This document shows, one piece after another, positions 8,401 through 16,182 of a stretch of 64,000 nucleotides of DNA. Source of the DNA: Streptomyces sp. CB02959 (GTDB lineage: Bacteria; Actinomycetota; Actinomycetes; Streptomycetales; Streptomycetaceae); assembly GCF_002803155.1 (NCBI RefSeq), contig NZ_NNBP01000027.1:1-64000 (forward strand). Direction: 5' to 3'. The notes under the pieces were generated by a model. It was not told the DNA's origin. It was given only the letters and a program-made list of their open reading frames with translations, and did not search any database. The position numbers and the translations under genes were made by a program. Within the stretch, counting starts at the first letter, position 1; every line of letters starts with the position of its first letter.

Positions 8401-9254
8401 GCCAGATGCAGCGCGCTGATGCGGCCGGCCTCCACGCTGACCAGGATGCGGTAGCCACCGGAGTGCGTCATGCTCAGCGGTGCGCCGTCGGCGGCGTAGT
8501 CGAACTCGACGCGGTGGCCTGTCCGGTCACGTATTCCGGTCAGGAGGGCCGTCTCGCCATCGGGTTGGCGGGTGAATTCCCGGACCAGGCCCGTGGTGAT
8601 GTCGGTCAGGGTGTAGTCGCCCGTCAGGCTGTCGCCCTCCAGGTCCAGACGAGCGCCGGCCGTTGCCTGGGCGGGCTCGTCGGGCGCCGGGTGCGGGTAT
8701 GCCTGCGCGGTCCGCTCCGCGCTGAGGTAGACGATGCCCTCGTCGTCGAATTCGAGTCGCTCGTCGAAGGTGCAGACCCAGCGCGGACCCATCCATTGCC
8801 CGGCCTGGTAACCGGACTCAAACGACCGCCTGAACAGCGGCGGCAGCGCACCGGGCAGCGACACATCGGTCTGGTCGATGAACATCCGCCCGGTCGCCAT
8901 GTCAACGGGCTCACCACCGGGGCAGACGGACTCCTGCGGCCGGCCGGCCTCGCGTGGGTTGTCCACCTGATCGCGGCCACGGCCGCGGCCGCCGGCCCGC
9001 GTACCGCCCCCGCGACGCCCGCCGCCACCCGTGGTGTGCGGGGCGCGCGGCATGTCCCCCTTGTTGCCCTTGAGGAGCTTGTCGAGCTCCCCGGCATGCT
9101 TGGCGTCGTTCTCGGCGTGGTTGGTGGCGACCTTCTTCAGCCGGTCGCCCGCCCCGTGGTACAGGTCCTGGACGGCCTTGCTCGCATCCTTGGCAATGGT
9201 CTTGCCGACCTTCTCGGCACCGTCCTCCAGTGCCTTGACGATCCGGTTGCTCAT
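5415..9254 (-). CDS. RHS-repeat polymorphic toxin with deaminase-like C-terminal domain
   Basis: 1279 aa. After an alanine/lysine-rich leader and a glycine/arginine-rich linker comes a DUF6531-like segment (PVDMATGRMFIDQTDVSLPG). Dozens of RHS/YD repeats (YDxxGxL patterns) follow and close with the hallmark RYYDPQTARYASPDPLGL. The variable tip is the last 134 residues. It carries NVCAEPRMF (about 1228-1230) and KKFGMCDNCKTW (CxxC at 1262-1265), an arrangement like the zinc-binding C/H-A-E plus CxxC of YwqJ-type toxin deaminases. It is therefore probably a nucleic-acid or nucleotide deaminase toxin. The start overlaps the upstream gene (ATGA) and the stop overlaps the immunity gene (ATGA), so the three are translationally coupled. 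Confidence 0.88.
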   Translation of the reverse strand: MSNRIVKALEDGAEKVGKTIAKDASKAVQDLYHGAGDRLKKVATNHAENDAKHAGELDKLLKGNKGDMPRAPHTTGGGGRRGGGTRAGGRGRGRDQVDNPREAGRPQESVCPGGEPVDMATGRMFIDQTDVSLPGALPPLFRRSFESGYQAGQWMGPRWVCTFDERLEFDDEGIVYLSAERTAQAYPHPAPDEPAQATAGARLDLEGDSLTGDYTLTDITTGLVREFTRQPDGETALLTGIRDRTGHRVEFDYAADGAPLSMTHSGGYRILVSVEAGRISALHLAGADEDGRDLLLTRYGYTDGHLTAVHNSSGRPLLFANDAQGRILSWTDRTGTRYLYTYDESDRVVEEGCADGTLRFRFEYGDQDPDTGLKVHSETNALGHTTRYQVNEHAQIVAQTDPLGNTTSFERDEYDNLLSQTDPLGRTTRFAYDDTGSLISVTRPDGEQATAAYFGDASLPTLITRPGGLTWQQTYDEAGRRTSLTDPTGATTRYGYDESGHLAFVTDALGHSTRLRCNAAGLPIEVTDRAGATSRYERDAFGRVVAITDQLGEITRLTWSTEGKLTSYAAPDGTVETWAYDAEGNLLTHIDRLGQTSTFEYGPFATLAARTDPDGTRLTFGHDAHLQLVEVTNALGQTWNYTYDPAGQLISESDFNGRTVGYQLDASGQVVSRTNPLGQRIQYSYDVLGQLVAKTSDGAITSYAYDSAGHLIRAAGPDADLLRTVDVLGNLISETVNGLTLTHTLDALGRSTGRTTPGGHTSAWTYDRAGRRTSLTTPGGRLDFAYDAAGRENERSLGGRLTLASAWDAEHRLTGQILRTEQSVLQRRDYTYRADGALTGVEDQLGGARTFDLDAAGRVTAVHAATWTENYAYDPAGNLTAADWPATHATQGAVGTRTYSGTQLSTAGRVRYEYDTAGRITLRQVTRLSKKPASWHYAWDAEDRLTHVTTPDGTRWRYLYDPFGRRIAKHRLAADGVTVEERTDFTWDGSKLAEQTTHAPYLPGPYTMSWDHRGLHPLAQTETITAPATADTPQDQIDRRFFAIVTDLVGTPTELVDTATDTIAWRATTTLWGDTTWATGNTTQTPLRFPGQYFDPETGLHYNLNRYYDPQTARYASPDPLGLSPAPNPDAYVHNPHTWCDPLGLMAQNQVNPLKKELMDLAKQRKQKVMDDLGEDEKPPGAYSAGKDRTTGKVYYGESGPGTGHEKAVNDALPQESHHKDGRPANVCAEPRMFTNAIKDGADPKNIDLVTINTKGKKFGMCDNCKTWVPGFGGEVLTG

Positions 9255-9988
9255 TCGAAGCTCACTCCCGCAGCCTTCGACTCGAAGTCGGCGGCGTGCG
9301 ACGCCACCGTCCGCGCATGGCCGCGCAGCAGCTCGGCGCGTTTGTGCATCTCCTCCGGGTGGATGGAGAAGCTCTCCCCCGCGCCTCCTCCGCCCCCGCC
9401 GCCGCCGGAGACGCCCAGTGCGGATTCGGCGGCCTGGAAGACCATGCCGCTCACCGCCTTGCCGACCACCTCCACCAGCGGATTGATGGCCGCCTCGATG
9501 ACCTGGCCGATGATGTACTGCTCCAACTGGTCCTCAAGGAACTTGATCAGCTTCTTGCCGGCCGCGATCACCAGCGCCTCGGCCGCCTCCGCGATCCCCA
9601 ACGTGGCCACCGCGGCAGCCTGATCCGCCACGAACGTGATGGCCAGCACGATGAGTTCGCCGATCGCCTCCACCTTCATCGCCACGATCGTGTCCGCCGC
9701 GACATCCAACGCGGTGGCCACCGTGTGACAGGCATTGACCAGCTCCGTCATATGCCCGTCCGACAGCTGCCCCCACTTCGCCAGCAACGCCTCGTACGAC
9801 GCCCCCTGATACACCTCGGCCAGCTGATGGACCGTCGACGTCGAGTCCTTGTGCGTCTCGTCCAGCTTCTGCGCGAAGTCCCGTACGTGGGAGGCGAATT
9901 CACGGACCTTGTCCTCGTTGACGCTCGGCCAGTTCACCCCGATGAACTGAAGGAACGTCACCACCTCGTCCGGCAGCTCGATCGCCAT
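9251..9988 (-). CDS. WXG100/CpnT-N-terminal-like protein upstream of the RHS toxin
   Basis: 245 aa. The N-terminal half is helical with NWPSVNEDKVREFASHV and a WGQLSDGHM turn, resembling the WXG100-like N-terminal domain of CpnT and related toxins. A long alanine-rich amphipathic section and a polyglycine linker (about 200-208) precede a second short helical domain. As first gene of the operon, overlapping the toxin start by ATGA, it is probably an export adaptor or chaperone for the RHS protein. It has no signal peptide. The function is inferred from context and fold-like pattern, not from catalytic motifs. Confidence 0.7.
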   Translation of the reverse strand: MAIELPDEVVTFLQFIGVNWPSVNEDKVREFASHVRDFAQKLDETHKDSTSTVHQLAEVYQGASYEALLAKWGQLSDGHMTELVNACHTVATALDVAADTIVAMKVEAIGELIVLAITFVADQAAAVATLGIAEAAEALVIAAGKKLIKFLEDQLEQYIIGQVIEAAINPLVEVVGKAVSGMVFQAAESALGVSGGGGGGGGAGESFSIHPEEMHKRAELLRGHARTVASHAADFESKAAGVSFE

Positions 9989-10227
9989 GCTGCTCCCCCC
10001 TGATCATTGCTGTGACAGCACATCAGGCGTCATTCAAGAATCCGCAACGGAGGCGCAAAAATGAACCCTAGAGGCGGACATGAATACATCTACGGGAATG
10101 GTCTTCCGTGCCACCTGGAACTCTTCGCGGACTCACGATGTCGCGTGAACCGGTGGGTTTCTGGTGCCGCGTCAGGCAACGTGCTGTCCGGGGACATGGC
10201 GAAAGTCCGGTGCGGGACACCTTGTCC

Positions 10228-11121
10228 ATGACCATGATGTCGATCATGACTGGATACGTCGATGTTCCTGCCCGGCTCGGCGAGAGTGCGCTGTCTGATG
10301 GGCGGTTGCTCGGCTGGGCCGAGTGGGGGCCGTTGGACGGGGTGCCGGTTCTGTTGTGTCCGGGTGCGGCTACGAGCCGGTGGCTCGGGTTCGGCGCAGG
10401 CGTCGTCGACGCGCGGGGAGTGCGTCTTGTCTCTGTGGATCGTCCGGGGCTTGGTGTCTCGACGCCCGCCCTCGGGCGGACCTTTTCCGACTTCGCCGGG
10501 GATCTGCGTCAACTCTGTGCGCTGCGGGGGCTGGGGCGCCCGTTTGTGGTCGGGAACTCGCAAGGTGCGCCGTTCGCCCTCGCCTGTGCCGCGGAGGGGG
10601 TCGCCTCGGCACTGGCTGTCGTCTCGGGTGCGGATGAGGTCGCCGCGCCGGAGTTCGCTTCTGTTCTGGATGCGGACCTGCGTGGTCTCGTCGAGCGGAC
10701 CGCGTGCGATCCGGCCGGCGCCGAGGAGTTTTTCGCGGGCTTCACTGCGGATGCGATGTGGGACATGGTGATGGCCGGGAGCCCGACGTGCGACCTTGCC
10801 GTGTACCGGGATCCTGATTTCGCGGCTGGTTACCGCAGGGCCTTGAACGAGGCATTTGCTCAAGGTGCTGCTGGTTACGCCCGCGACACGGTCCTGGCGA
10901 TGGGGCGGTGGCCATTCGCCCTCGACGAGATCACCGTTCCGGTCGACATCTGGTACGGCGAACGGGACACCGGCCACTCGCCCGATAACGGAACACTGCT
11001 CGCTGCCCGTATGCCCGGTGCACAGCGCCATGTCGTGCCGGAGACCGGCGGCGCCCTGCTGTGGACACATGCCGAGTCGATCCTCACGTCGCTCCTTGCG
11101 AAGGCCATCACCCACGGGTAG
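10228..11121 (+). CDS. alpha/beta hydrolase
   Basis: About 297 aa if started at ATG 10228; ATG 10246 (MTGYVDVPARLG) is equally possible and no strong Shine-Dalgarno separates them. The fold signatures are VPVLLCPGAATSRW (oxyanion region), VSVDRPGLGVS, and the nucleophile elbow VVGNSQGAPFAL with the catalytic serine. DIWYGERDTGHSPDN carries the likely acid. The usual late histidine is not obvious; the end reads HVVPETGGALLW rather than a GGH turn. The enzyme could be an esterase or epoxide-hydrolase-like protein. It stands alone between the toxin operon (divergent) and a stretch of decayed genes. Confidence 0.8.
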   Translation: MTMMSIMTGYVDVPARLGESALSDGRLLGWAEWGPLDGVPVLLCPGAATSRWLGFGAGVVDARGVRLVSVDRPGLGVSTPALGRTFSDFAGDLRQLCALRGLGRPFVVGNSQGAPFALACAAEGVASALAVVSGADEVAAPEFASVLDADLRGLVERTACDPAGAEEFFAGFTADAMWDMVMAGSPTCDLAVYRDPDFAAGYRRALNEAFAQGAAGYARDTVLAMGRWPFALDEITVPVDIWYGERDTGHSPDNGTLLAARMPGAQRHVVPETGGALLWTHAESILTSLLAKAITHG

Positions 11122-11241
11122 ACGCTCGGTTCATGGCCGTGCCGCGGCGGAAGGCGTGCGCGTGCCGGACAATGATCTCCGTCGAGCCGTGCGGGTGCGG
11201 CGATGCCGACGAAGGCAAGGAGGTGTGCGGCGAACGCACCG

Positions 11242-11475
11242 TCAACTTCCTTGCCTGGCAGAGCCCGCAGTACCAGACCCTCCTCTCCCTGTGGGCCCGT
11301 TCCAGGCACCCCGGGGCAGTTCGACGCGGACGGTGAGGCCACCGCCAGGGCGGGGGGTGGCGGTGACCTCGCCGTGGTGGGTCAGGGTGATCGCCCGGAC
11401 CACGGCAAGTCCCAGTCCGGAGCCGTTGCCGCGGCGCTCCGGTCCGCGCCGGAACGGCTCGAAGAGGGCAGGGAT
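11242..11475 (-). pseudogene. histidine kinase C-terminal remnant
   Basis: On the minus strand a short stretch reads ALFEPFRRG, then GNGSGLGLAVVRAI (the G2 box of a HATPase) and GGLTVRVELPRG. This is the last 60 or so residues of a classical HPK1-type sensor kinase. Nothing kinase-like precedes it; the upstream sequence is instead the antisense of an ABC ATPase. A deletion apparently joined the two. It is a relic, not a working gene. Confidence 0.7.
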
Positions 11476-11490
11476 CCGGGCTCGCTTCCG

Positions 11491-11880
11491 CTGCGCATCC
11501 TGCACGGTATCGATCTCACCGTCGAGGCCGGCGAACTCCTTGCCGCCGCCGAAGCCCTGCGCGATGTCGGACTCGGGCATCGGCTCCACCACCACCCCGA
11601 CCAGCTCTCCGGCGGTGAGAAGCAGCGGGTCGCCATCGCCCGCGCCCTTGTCGGCCACCCCGCGCTACTGCTCGCGGACGAACCCACCGGCGCCCTGGAC
11701 AGCGTCTCCGGCGCGGCCGTCGTCGACCTGCTGCGCACCCTGAACGGCAACGGCACCACGGTCGTCGTCACCACCCACGACCGCGAACTCACTGCCTCTT
11801 TCCCGCGACGCATCGGCATCCATGACGGCCGGATCGACTTCGACGAACAAGGCCCGCAGCCCGCAGGAGGCGCCCTGTGA
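11491..11880 (+). pseudogene. ABC transporter ATPase with Walker A deleted
   Basis: The frame reads RILHGIDLTVEAGEL and then jumps directly to AEALRDVGLGHRLHHHPDQLSGGEKQRVAIARAL, LLLADEPTGALD and VVVTTHDREL. The stretch that should contain Walker A (GxSGSGKST) and the Q loop is missing. The signature motif, Walker B and the H switch remain. It resembles MacB/LolD-type ATPases. No start codon fits the remaining fragment. The stop overlaps the next gene's GTG, showing that the original operon order with an FtsX permease was preserved. Confidence 0.75.
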
Positions 11881-12415
11881 CGTCCACCCTGCGCCGGACC
11901 CGACTGCGTCCGACGGACCTGCTGCGTCTCGGCATGATCGGACCGCCAGGGCCTCCCCGTGACCGTGCTCGGCGACCAGGCCGCACAACGCCTCGGCGTG
12001 ACCGCGCCGGGCGAACGCGTCTGGCTGGGAGGGCAGTCGTACGCCGTCGCCGGAGTCCTGGCTCCGAACGACCTCGCGCCCCCGAGCTCGGCACCACCGC
12101 CTTGGTCGGCCGGCCCCAGGCCAAGGCCCACCTGGGCGCGGACGGTACCGCTGCCACGATCTACCTCAGGTCCCACCCCGAACGTGTCCCCGACGTCCAG
12201 GCCGTCGCCGCGGCCACCGCCGACCCGGCCAGCCCGAGCATGGTCGCCGTCAGCCGTCCCTCCGACCTGCTCACGGCACGTGGCCCGCCTCCATCCCGCT
12301 CTACACGGTCGTGGCCGGACCACTGGTGTCCGTACTGGTGGCCGCCCTCGCCGGGATCTACCCGGCACTGCGCGCGGCCAGGGCCTCCCCGACCGACGCC
12401 CTGCGCTCGGCCTGA
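11877..12415 (+). pseudogene. FtsX/MacB-type permease relic in several frames
   Basis: Starting at GTG 11877 (overlapping the ATPase stop), the first 20 residues (TSTLRRTRLRPTDLLRLGMIG) look like the start of a MacB-like permease. The frame then breaks. Further pieces follow in other frames: VTVLGDQAAQRLGVTAPGE, ELGTTALVGRPQAKAHLG, and finally a transmembrane end PLVSVLVAALAGIYPALRAA ending at 12415. Internal deletions and frameshifts have removed most membrane helices. With the adjacent ATPase and kinase remnants it marks a lost ABC-exporter/two-component module. Confidence 0.7.
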
Positions 12416-12481
12416 CCGATCGGCCGCGATCCCGGCAGTCGACATACACTGCTGCCGTGGGCCGGTGGCCTTCCGGCAGCA

Positions 12482-13573
12482 CTACACGCCGTAACGGACC
12501 ACCGATGTCGGCACCACCGTGCGACGTGCCGGGCCCGGCGGCTTGTCCGGAGCCTGCTCGATCCGGTCCAGCAGGAGCCGGGCCGCGCGGCGTCCGACCT
12601 CGTCCGCGTCGTACGAGACGACGGTGACCGGCACCTTCAGCATGTCGGCCATCTCGAAGTCGTCGAAGCCCGCGAGCGCGGTGTCGGTGTCCAGGCGCAG
12701 CACCGCGCGGTAAGCACCCAGCGTGATGCGGTTGTTGGTACAGAACAGTGCCGTCGGCGCGTCCTCGCGGTCCAGCAGCTCCAAGGCCGCCGCCTCCGCG
12801 GTGGGGATGTCGTACGGCCCGCGGCGCACCCACTCCTCACGTGGCGTCAGCCCGGCCTCCTCGTGCGCGGCCCAGTAGCCGCGGAAGCGCTCGGCGCCGG
12901 TGAAGAGGGCGGGTGGATTGCCCAAGAAGCCCACGCTCCGGTGGCCTTCGGCCAGCAGCTGAGCGGTGGCCGCCTGAGCACCGCCGAAGTCGTCCACGAG
13001 AACCGTGTCGGCATCGATCCCGGAGGGCGGCCGGGACGCGAGGACCACGGGTGTGCCGCCGAGCGCGGCGCTGCTGAGATGGCGGTGGGTGGCCCCGGCC
13101 GGAACCACGATCATGCCGTCCACCCGGCGGGAGACCAGGTCCTCCACCAATTCACGTTCGCGCTGGACCTGTTCCCCGGTGTTGCCCAGCACCAGCCGAA
13201 GCCCGTGCTGCTCGGCAACCTGCTCGGCGCCGAGTGCGAGCCGGGAGTAGAAGGGGTTGGCGAGATTGGTGACGACCAGGCCGATCATGCCGCTGGGACG
13301 GCCGAGGCGCAGATTACGGGCCACCTCGTTGCGGCGGTACCCCAGTTCTCGTACGGCGGCGAGCACCCGCTCCCGCGTCGCCGCGCTGACGTGCTCGTCC
13401 TTCAGGACCCGCGACACGGTCATGGCGCTGACTCCCGCACGAGCGGCGACATCCCGCATCGTGGGGATGGCGGATCCGGGCGATCCGGGACTGCCGGACG
13501 GGGGCACTGCGCTCGCTCTCTCTTCGAAGCCGACGGCCGCGGGTACCTTCCCCAGCGCGCCCGCGGCCTTCAT
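12482..13573 (-). CDS. LacI-family transcriptional regulator of the sugar locus
   Basis: 363 aa. The LacI helix-turn-helix starts at about residue 39 (MRDVAARAGVSAMTVSRVL) with hinge region YRRNEVARNLRLG. The periplasmic-binding-protein-like effector domain follows (IGLVVTNLANPFYSRLALG, VDGMIVVPAG, TALFCTNNRITLGA, ALAGFDDFEMADML). A Pro/Gly-rich 38-residue extension precedes the HTH; a start at the internal ATG near 13459 is possible. It is the last gene of a leftward run with the ROK kinase and sugar porter. Two identical operator-like sites (16117-16130 and 17938-17951) are its probable targets. Confidence 0.92.
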   Translation of the reverse strand: MKAAGALGKVPAAVGFEERASAVPPSGSPGSPGSAIPTMRDVAARAGVSAMTVSRVLKDEHVSAATRERVLAAVRELGYRRNEVARNLRLGRPSGMIGLVVTNLANPFYSRLALGAEQVAEQHGLRLVLGNTGEQVQRERELVEDLVSRRVDGMIVVPAGATHRHLSSAALGGTPVVLASRPPSGIDADTVLVDDFGGAQAATAQLLAEGHRSVGFLGNPPALFTGAERFRGYWAAHEEAGLTPREEWVRRGPYDIPTAEAAALELLDREDAPTALFCTNNRITLGAYRAVLRLDTDTALAGFDDFEMADMLKVPVTVVSYDADEVGRRAARLLLDRIEQAPDKPPGPARRTVVPTSVVRYGV

Positions 13574-13585
13574 TCTATGCGGCTG

Positions 13586-14518
13586 TCAACGGCCGCCGGC
13601 CGTGGCGGGCTGCGGCCGCGCCGCCCACCACGCGGCACCCAGCAGTGGCGCGTCGCAGGGGTGCTCCGCGGTACGGAACACCATCTTTCCGCCGAGTCCG
13701 GTGTGCGGAACGGCGTCCACTCCCGCCCGCAGCGGGCCCTCGATCAGATCCCAGGACGCGGCGATCGAGCCGCCGACGACCAGCGCCGTGGCCTCGAACC
13801 GCGCGAGCCACGGCGCCAGTACCGCCCCCAGCGCCCGGAAGGCGTGGTCCAGCACTGCCCACGCGTGCCGGTCCCCGGCACGGGCCAGCTCGGCGATGGC
13901 CCGGACATCGGGGACGACGTCCGGATCGTCCAGCGCCGCACGCGCGTACGCGGCACGGATGCCGCGCCGCGACACGGTCTCCTCAAGCGGCCGCCCGCCG
14001 TACGACAGCAGATGCACGCTGCCGTCCGGCGGCACCAGCGGCCCGTCGTTGACGGGTTGTCCCTGGTCGAGGAAGGCGGAGCCGACGCCGCTGCCGAGAG
14101 TGATGCACACGGAGCGTGCATGGCCGACGGCCGCCCCGGCGACGGCCTCGCCGATGCCGAAGGCGTCCGCGTCGTTGAGGAAGCGCAGCGTGGCCGGCGC
14201 CGGGTGCAGCCGCCGCTTCAGCTCGGCGCCCACATCCACGCCGTACAGCGACTCGAACTTGCCGACCCCCTTGAAGAGCCCGATGCCCGCCTCGTAGTCG
14301 AAGGGGCCCGGCATCGCCACACCCCAGCATGCTCCCGGAGGGGCTTCGATCCGCGCGGCGGCCGCGGCGATGCCGCCGAGGATCTCCCCGGCCGAGCCCT
14401 GCGCGGGCAGCGGCTCGCGCACCGCCTCGCCCATGAGCTCCCGAGCGGCCTGGTCCACCAGCGCCGCGGTCACGTGGGTGCCGCCGACCTCCAGAACGGG
14501 GACGGGCGTGTTCAGCAT
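13586..14518 (-). CDS. ROK-family sugar kinase
   Basis: 310 aa from ATG 14518, preceded by a G-rich Shine-Dalgarno; longer starts extend into Arg/Pro-rich sequence. Signature elements are VLEVGGTHVTAALVD (phosphate-1), GVAMPGPFDYEAGIGLF, the LRFLNDADAFGIGEAV catalytic Asp region and SVCITLGSGVGSAF. It lacks the ROK zinc motif CxCGxxGC; the segment after DGSVHLLSYG carries none of these cysteines. This suggests a divergent sugar kinase (glucose, mannose, fructose or allose type). It phosphorylates a sugar brought in by the porter encoded just upstream, feeding the isomerases of the same locus. Confidence 0.82.
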   Translation of the reverse strand: MLNTPVPVLEVGGTHVTAALVDQAARELMGEAVREPLPAQGSAGEILGGIAAAAARIEAPPGACWGVAMPGPFDYEAGIGLFKGVGKFESLYGVDVGAELKRRLHPAPATLRFLNDADAFGIGEAVAGAAVGHARSVCITLGSGVGSAFLDQGQPVNDGPLVPPDGSVHLLSYGGRPLEETVSRRGIRAAYARAALDDPDVVPDVRAIAELARAGDRHAWAVLDHAFRALGAVLAPWLARFEATALVVGGSIAASWDLIEGPLRAGVDAVPHTGLGGKMVFRTAEHPCDAPLLGAAWWAARPQPATAGGR

Positions 14519-14656
14519 GCGATCACCCCCTGGCGTGCGGCCGCGGCAAGGCGGGCGGTGGCGGAGCGGCGAGCCGCTCCGGACGGGCCCGGCGGGCTGG
14601 AGAGTGCGGTTCATAGTGGGTTTTCCTCGTATGTACAGGATCCGTGGCCGTGCCGC

Positions 14657-16060
14657 TCAGCACATCGCGCGAAACGTGCCGGTGCGCAGGGCGCCCTCGA
14701 TGTCCTCCAGGCTGCGGCCCCGAGTTTCGGGCACGCAGCGGAATACGAAGAGGAAGGCGAGCGCGTTGATCGCGGCGTACAGCCAGAAGGTGCCGGAGAC
14801 GCCGAGCGAGCTGGTGAGGGAGAGGGTGGTGAGACTGACGATGAGGTCGACGAACCACACGGCGAAGGTGGACACGCCCACTGCGACCGCCCGGACCTTC
14901 AGCGGGAACATCTCCGGTCCCGCCAGCCAGACCACGACCGAGAGGCTGCCGCCGTTGAAGGCGATGTAGCCGAGGACGCCCAGGACCACGATCCAGCGGG
15001 AACCGCCCTGCGGGGTCTGGCCGTTCATGAAGACGGCGGCGAGCGCGGCGAGGCAGACCACGGCGCCGGGCAGCAGCACCAGCAGCAGCCGGCGCCGGCC
15101 GATCCGGTCCACGAGCCAGATGCCGAGGGCGACCATGAGGAAGTTGACCACGCCGACGCCGACCGTCGTCAGCATCGCGGCCGAGCGCCCGAAGCCGGAG
15201 TCTCCGAGGATCGTCGGGGCGTAGTAGATGATCGCGTTGATGCCGGTGACCTGGGAGGCGACGGCGAGGCCGATGCCCGCGATCAGGGCCGGGCGCATCC
15301 AGCGGGCGCGCAGGGCACGCAGGCCCCGTTCACCCGCCTCGGCCGCGGTCTCGGCAAGCCGGCCGAGCTCCGCCTCCACGGCCGAGCTGTCGGGGCGTAC
15401 GCGGGCGAGGACCGCGCGGGCCGCCTCCGGACCGCGGTGGGTGAAGAGCCAGCGCGGGCTCTCCGGCAGAGCGGACATGCCGATCAGCAGGGCGACGGCG
15501 GGCAGCAGGCCCAGGCCGAACATCCAGCGCCAGCTCTCGCTCAGCAGATAGCCGGAGAGATACGCGGCGAGGATGCCGAGAGTGATGGCGAGCTGGAAGG
15601 TCACCACGAGGCCGCCGCGCCGGGTGGGCGGGGCGAGCTCGGCCACGTACAAGGGCACGGCCTGCGAGGCCAGCCCGACGGCGAGCCCCAGGATCAGGCG
15701 GGCGATGCCCAGTGTCCACACCTCGGGGGCGATGGCCGCGAGGACGGCTCCCGTCGAGAAGATGGCGGCGGCCCAGATGACGGCCTGGCGCCGCCCGAGG
15801 CGCTCGGCTATGCGGCTGGAGAGGCAGGCACCGAGGATGGCGCCGACGAGGATGGCACTGGTGACGAGCTCCTTGCCGGCGTCGGCCAGCCCGAAGTCGT
15901 CGGCGATGGTGGGCAGGGCACCGGAGATGATGCCGGTGTCGTAGCCGAAGAGCAGGCCCCCGAGGGCACTGACGACGGCGATGGTGACGAGGGAGCGGCC
16001 GTGGCTGCGGTCGGTCCCGGTGGCGGGCGATGGTGAGGCGGTGGCAGGGGTGCGGCTCAT
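14657..16060 (-). CDS. MFS sugar porter (SP family)
   Basis: 467 aa with 12 hydrophobic segments. Sugar-porter signatures are GGLLFGYDTGIISGALP in helix 1, SSRIAERLGRRQAV after helix 2, ESPRWLFTHRG before the central loop, and VPETRGRSLEDIEGAL at the C terminus. INAIIYYAPTIL in helix 7 is the hexose-binding signature of proton/sugar symporters. A LacI-type operator lies about 57 bp upstream of its start. It should import the sugar phosphorylated by the adjacent ROK kinase. Confidence 0.93.
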   Translation of the reverse strand: MSRTPATASPSPATGTDRSHGRSLVTIAVVSALGGLLFGYDTGIISGALPTIADDFGLADAGKELVTSAILVGAILGACLSSRIAERLGRRQAVIWAAAIFSTGAVLAAIAPEVWTLGIARLILGLAVGLASQAVPLYVAELAPPTRRGGLVVTFQLAITLGILAAYLSGYLLSESWRWMFGLGLLPAVALLIGMSALPESPRWLFTHRGPEAARAVLARVRPDSSAVEAELGRLAETAAEAGERGLRALRARWMRPALIAGIGLAVASQVTGINAIIYYAPTILGDSGFGRSAAMLTTVGVGVVNFLMVALGIWLVDRIGRRRLLLVLLPGAVVCLAALAAVFMNGQTPQGGSRWIVVLGVLGYIAFNGGSLSVVVWLAGPEMFPLKVRAVAVGVSTFAVWFVDLIVSLTTLSLTSSLGVSGTFWLYAAINALAFLFVFRCVPETRGRSLEDIEGALRTGTFRAMC

Positions 16061-16116
16061 GGCTGCCTCTTCGTGTTTTCTCTGGTCGGCGGCGGGGCGC
16101 CTGGAACGTGACGTTG

Positions 16117-16130
16117 AGTTATCGTTAACA
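16117..16130. promoter_or_regulatory. LacI-type operator upstream of the sugar porter
   Basis: AGTTATCGTTAACA. Read on the other strand it is TGTTAACGATAACT, which differs from the second site (17938-17951, TGTTAACGATAACA) only in the last base. A near-palindrome with a central CG is the form typical of LacI-family operators. It lies about 57 bp upstream of the porter start. Confidence 0.72.
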
Positions 16131-16182
16131 CACGCGGATGCGTGTGACTCCTTCCTCGTCTCCGGCCGGATTCGCCCCGGTC

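Noticed and set aside
6345-9623. Long plus-strand open frame antisense to the RHS toxin
   Set aside because: Val/Gly/Ala-rich shadow of YD repeats with no domain pattern; the minus-strand frame has full RHS hallmarks.
12863-16036. 1057-codon plus-strand frame across LacI, kinase and porter genes
   Set aside because: Antisense shadow; three well-supported genes and their starts lie on the other strand.
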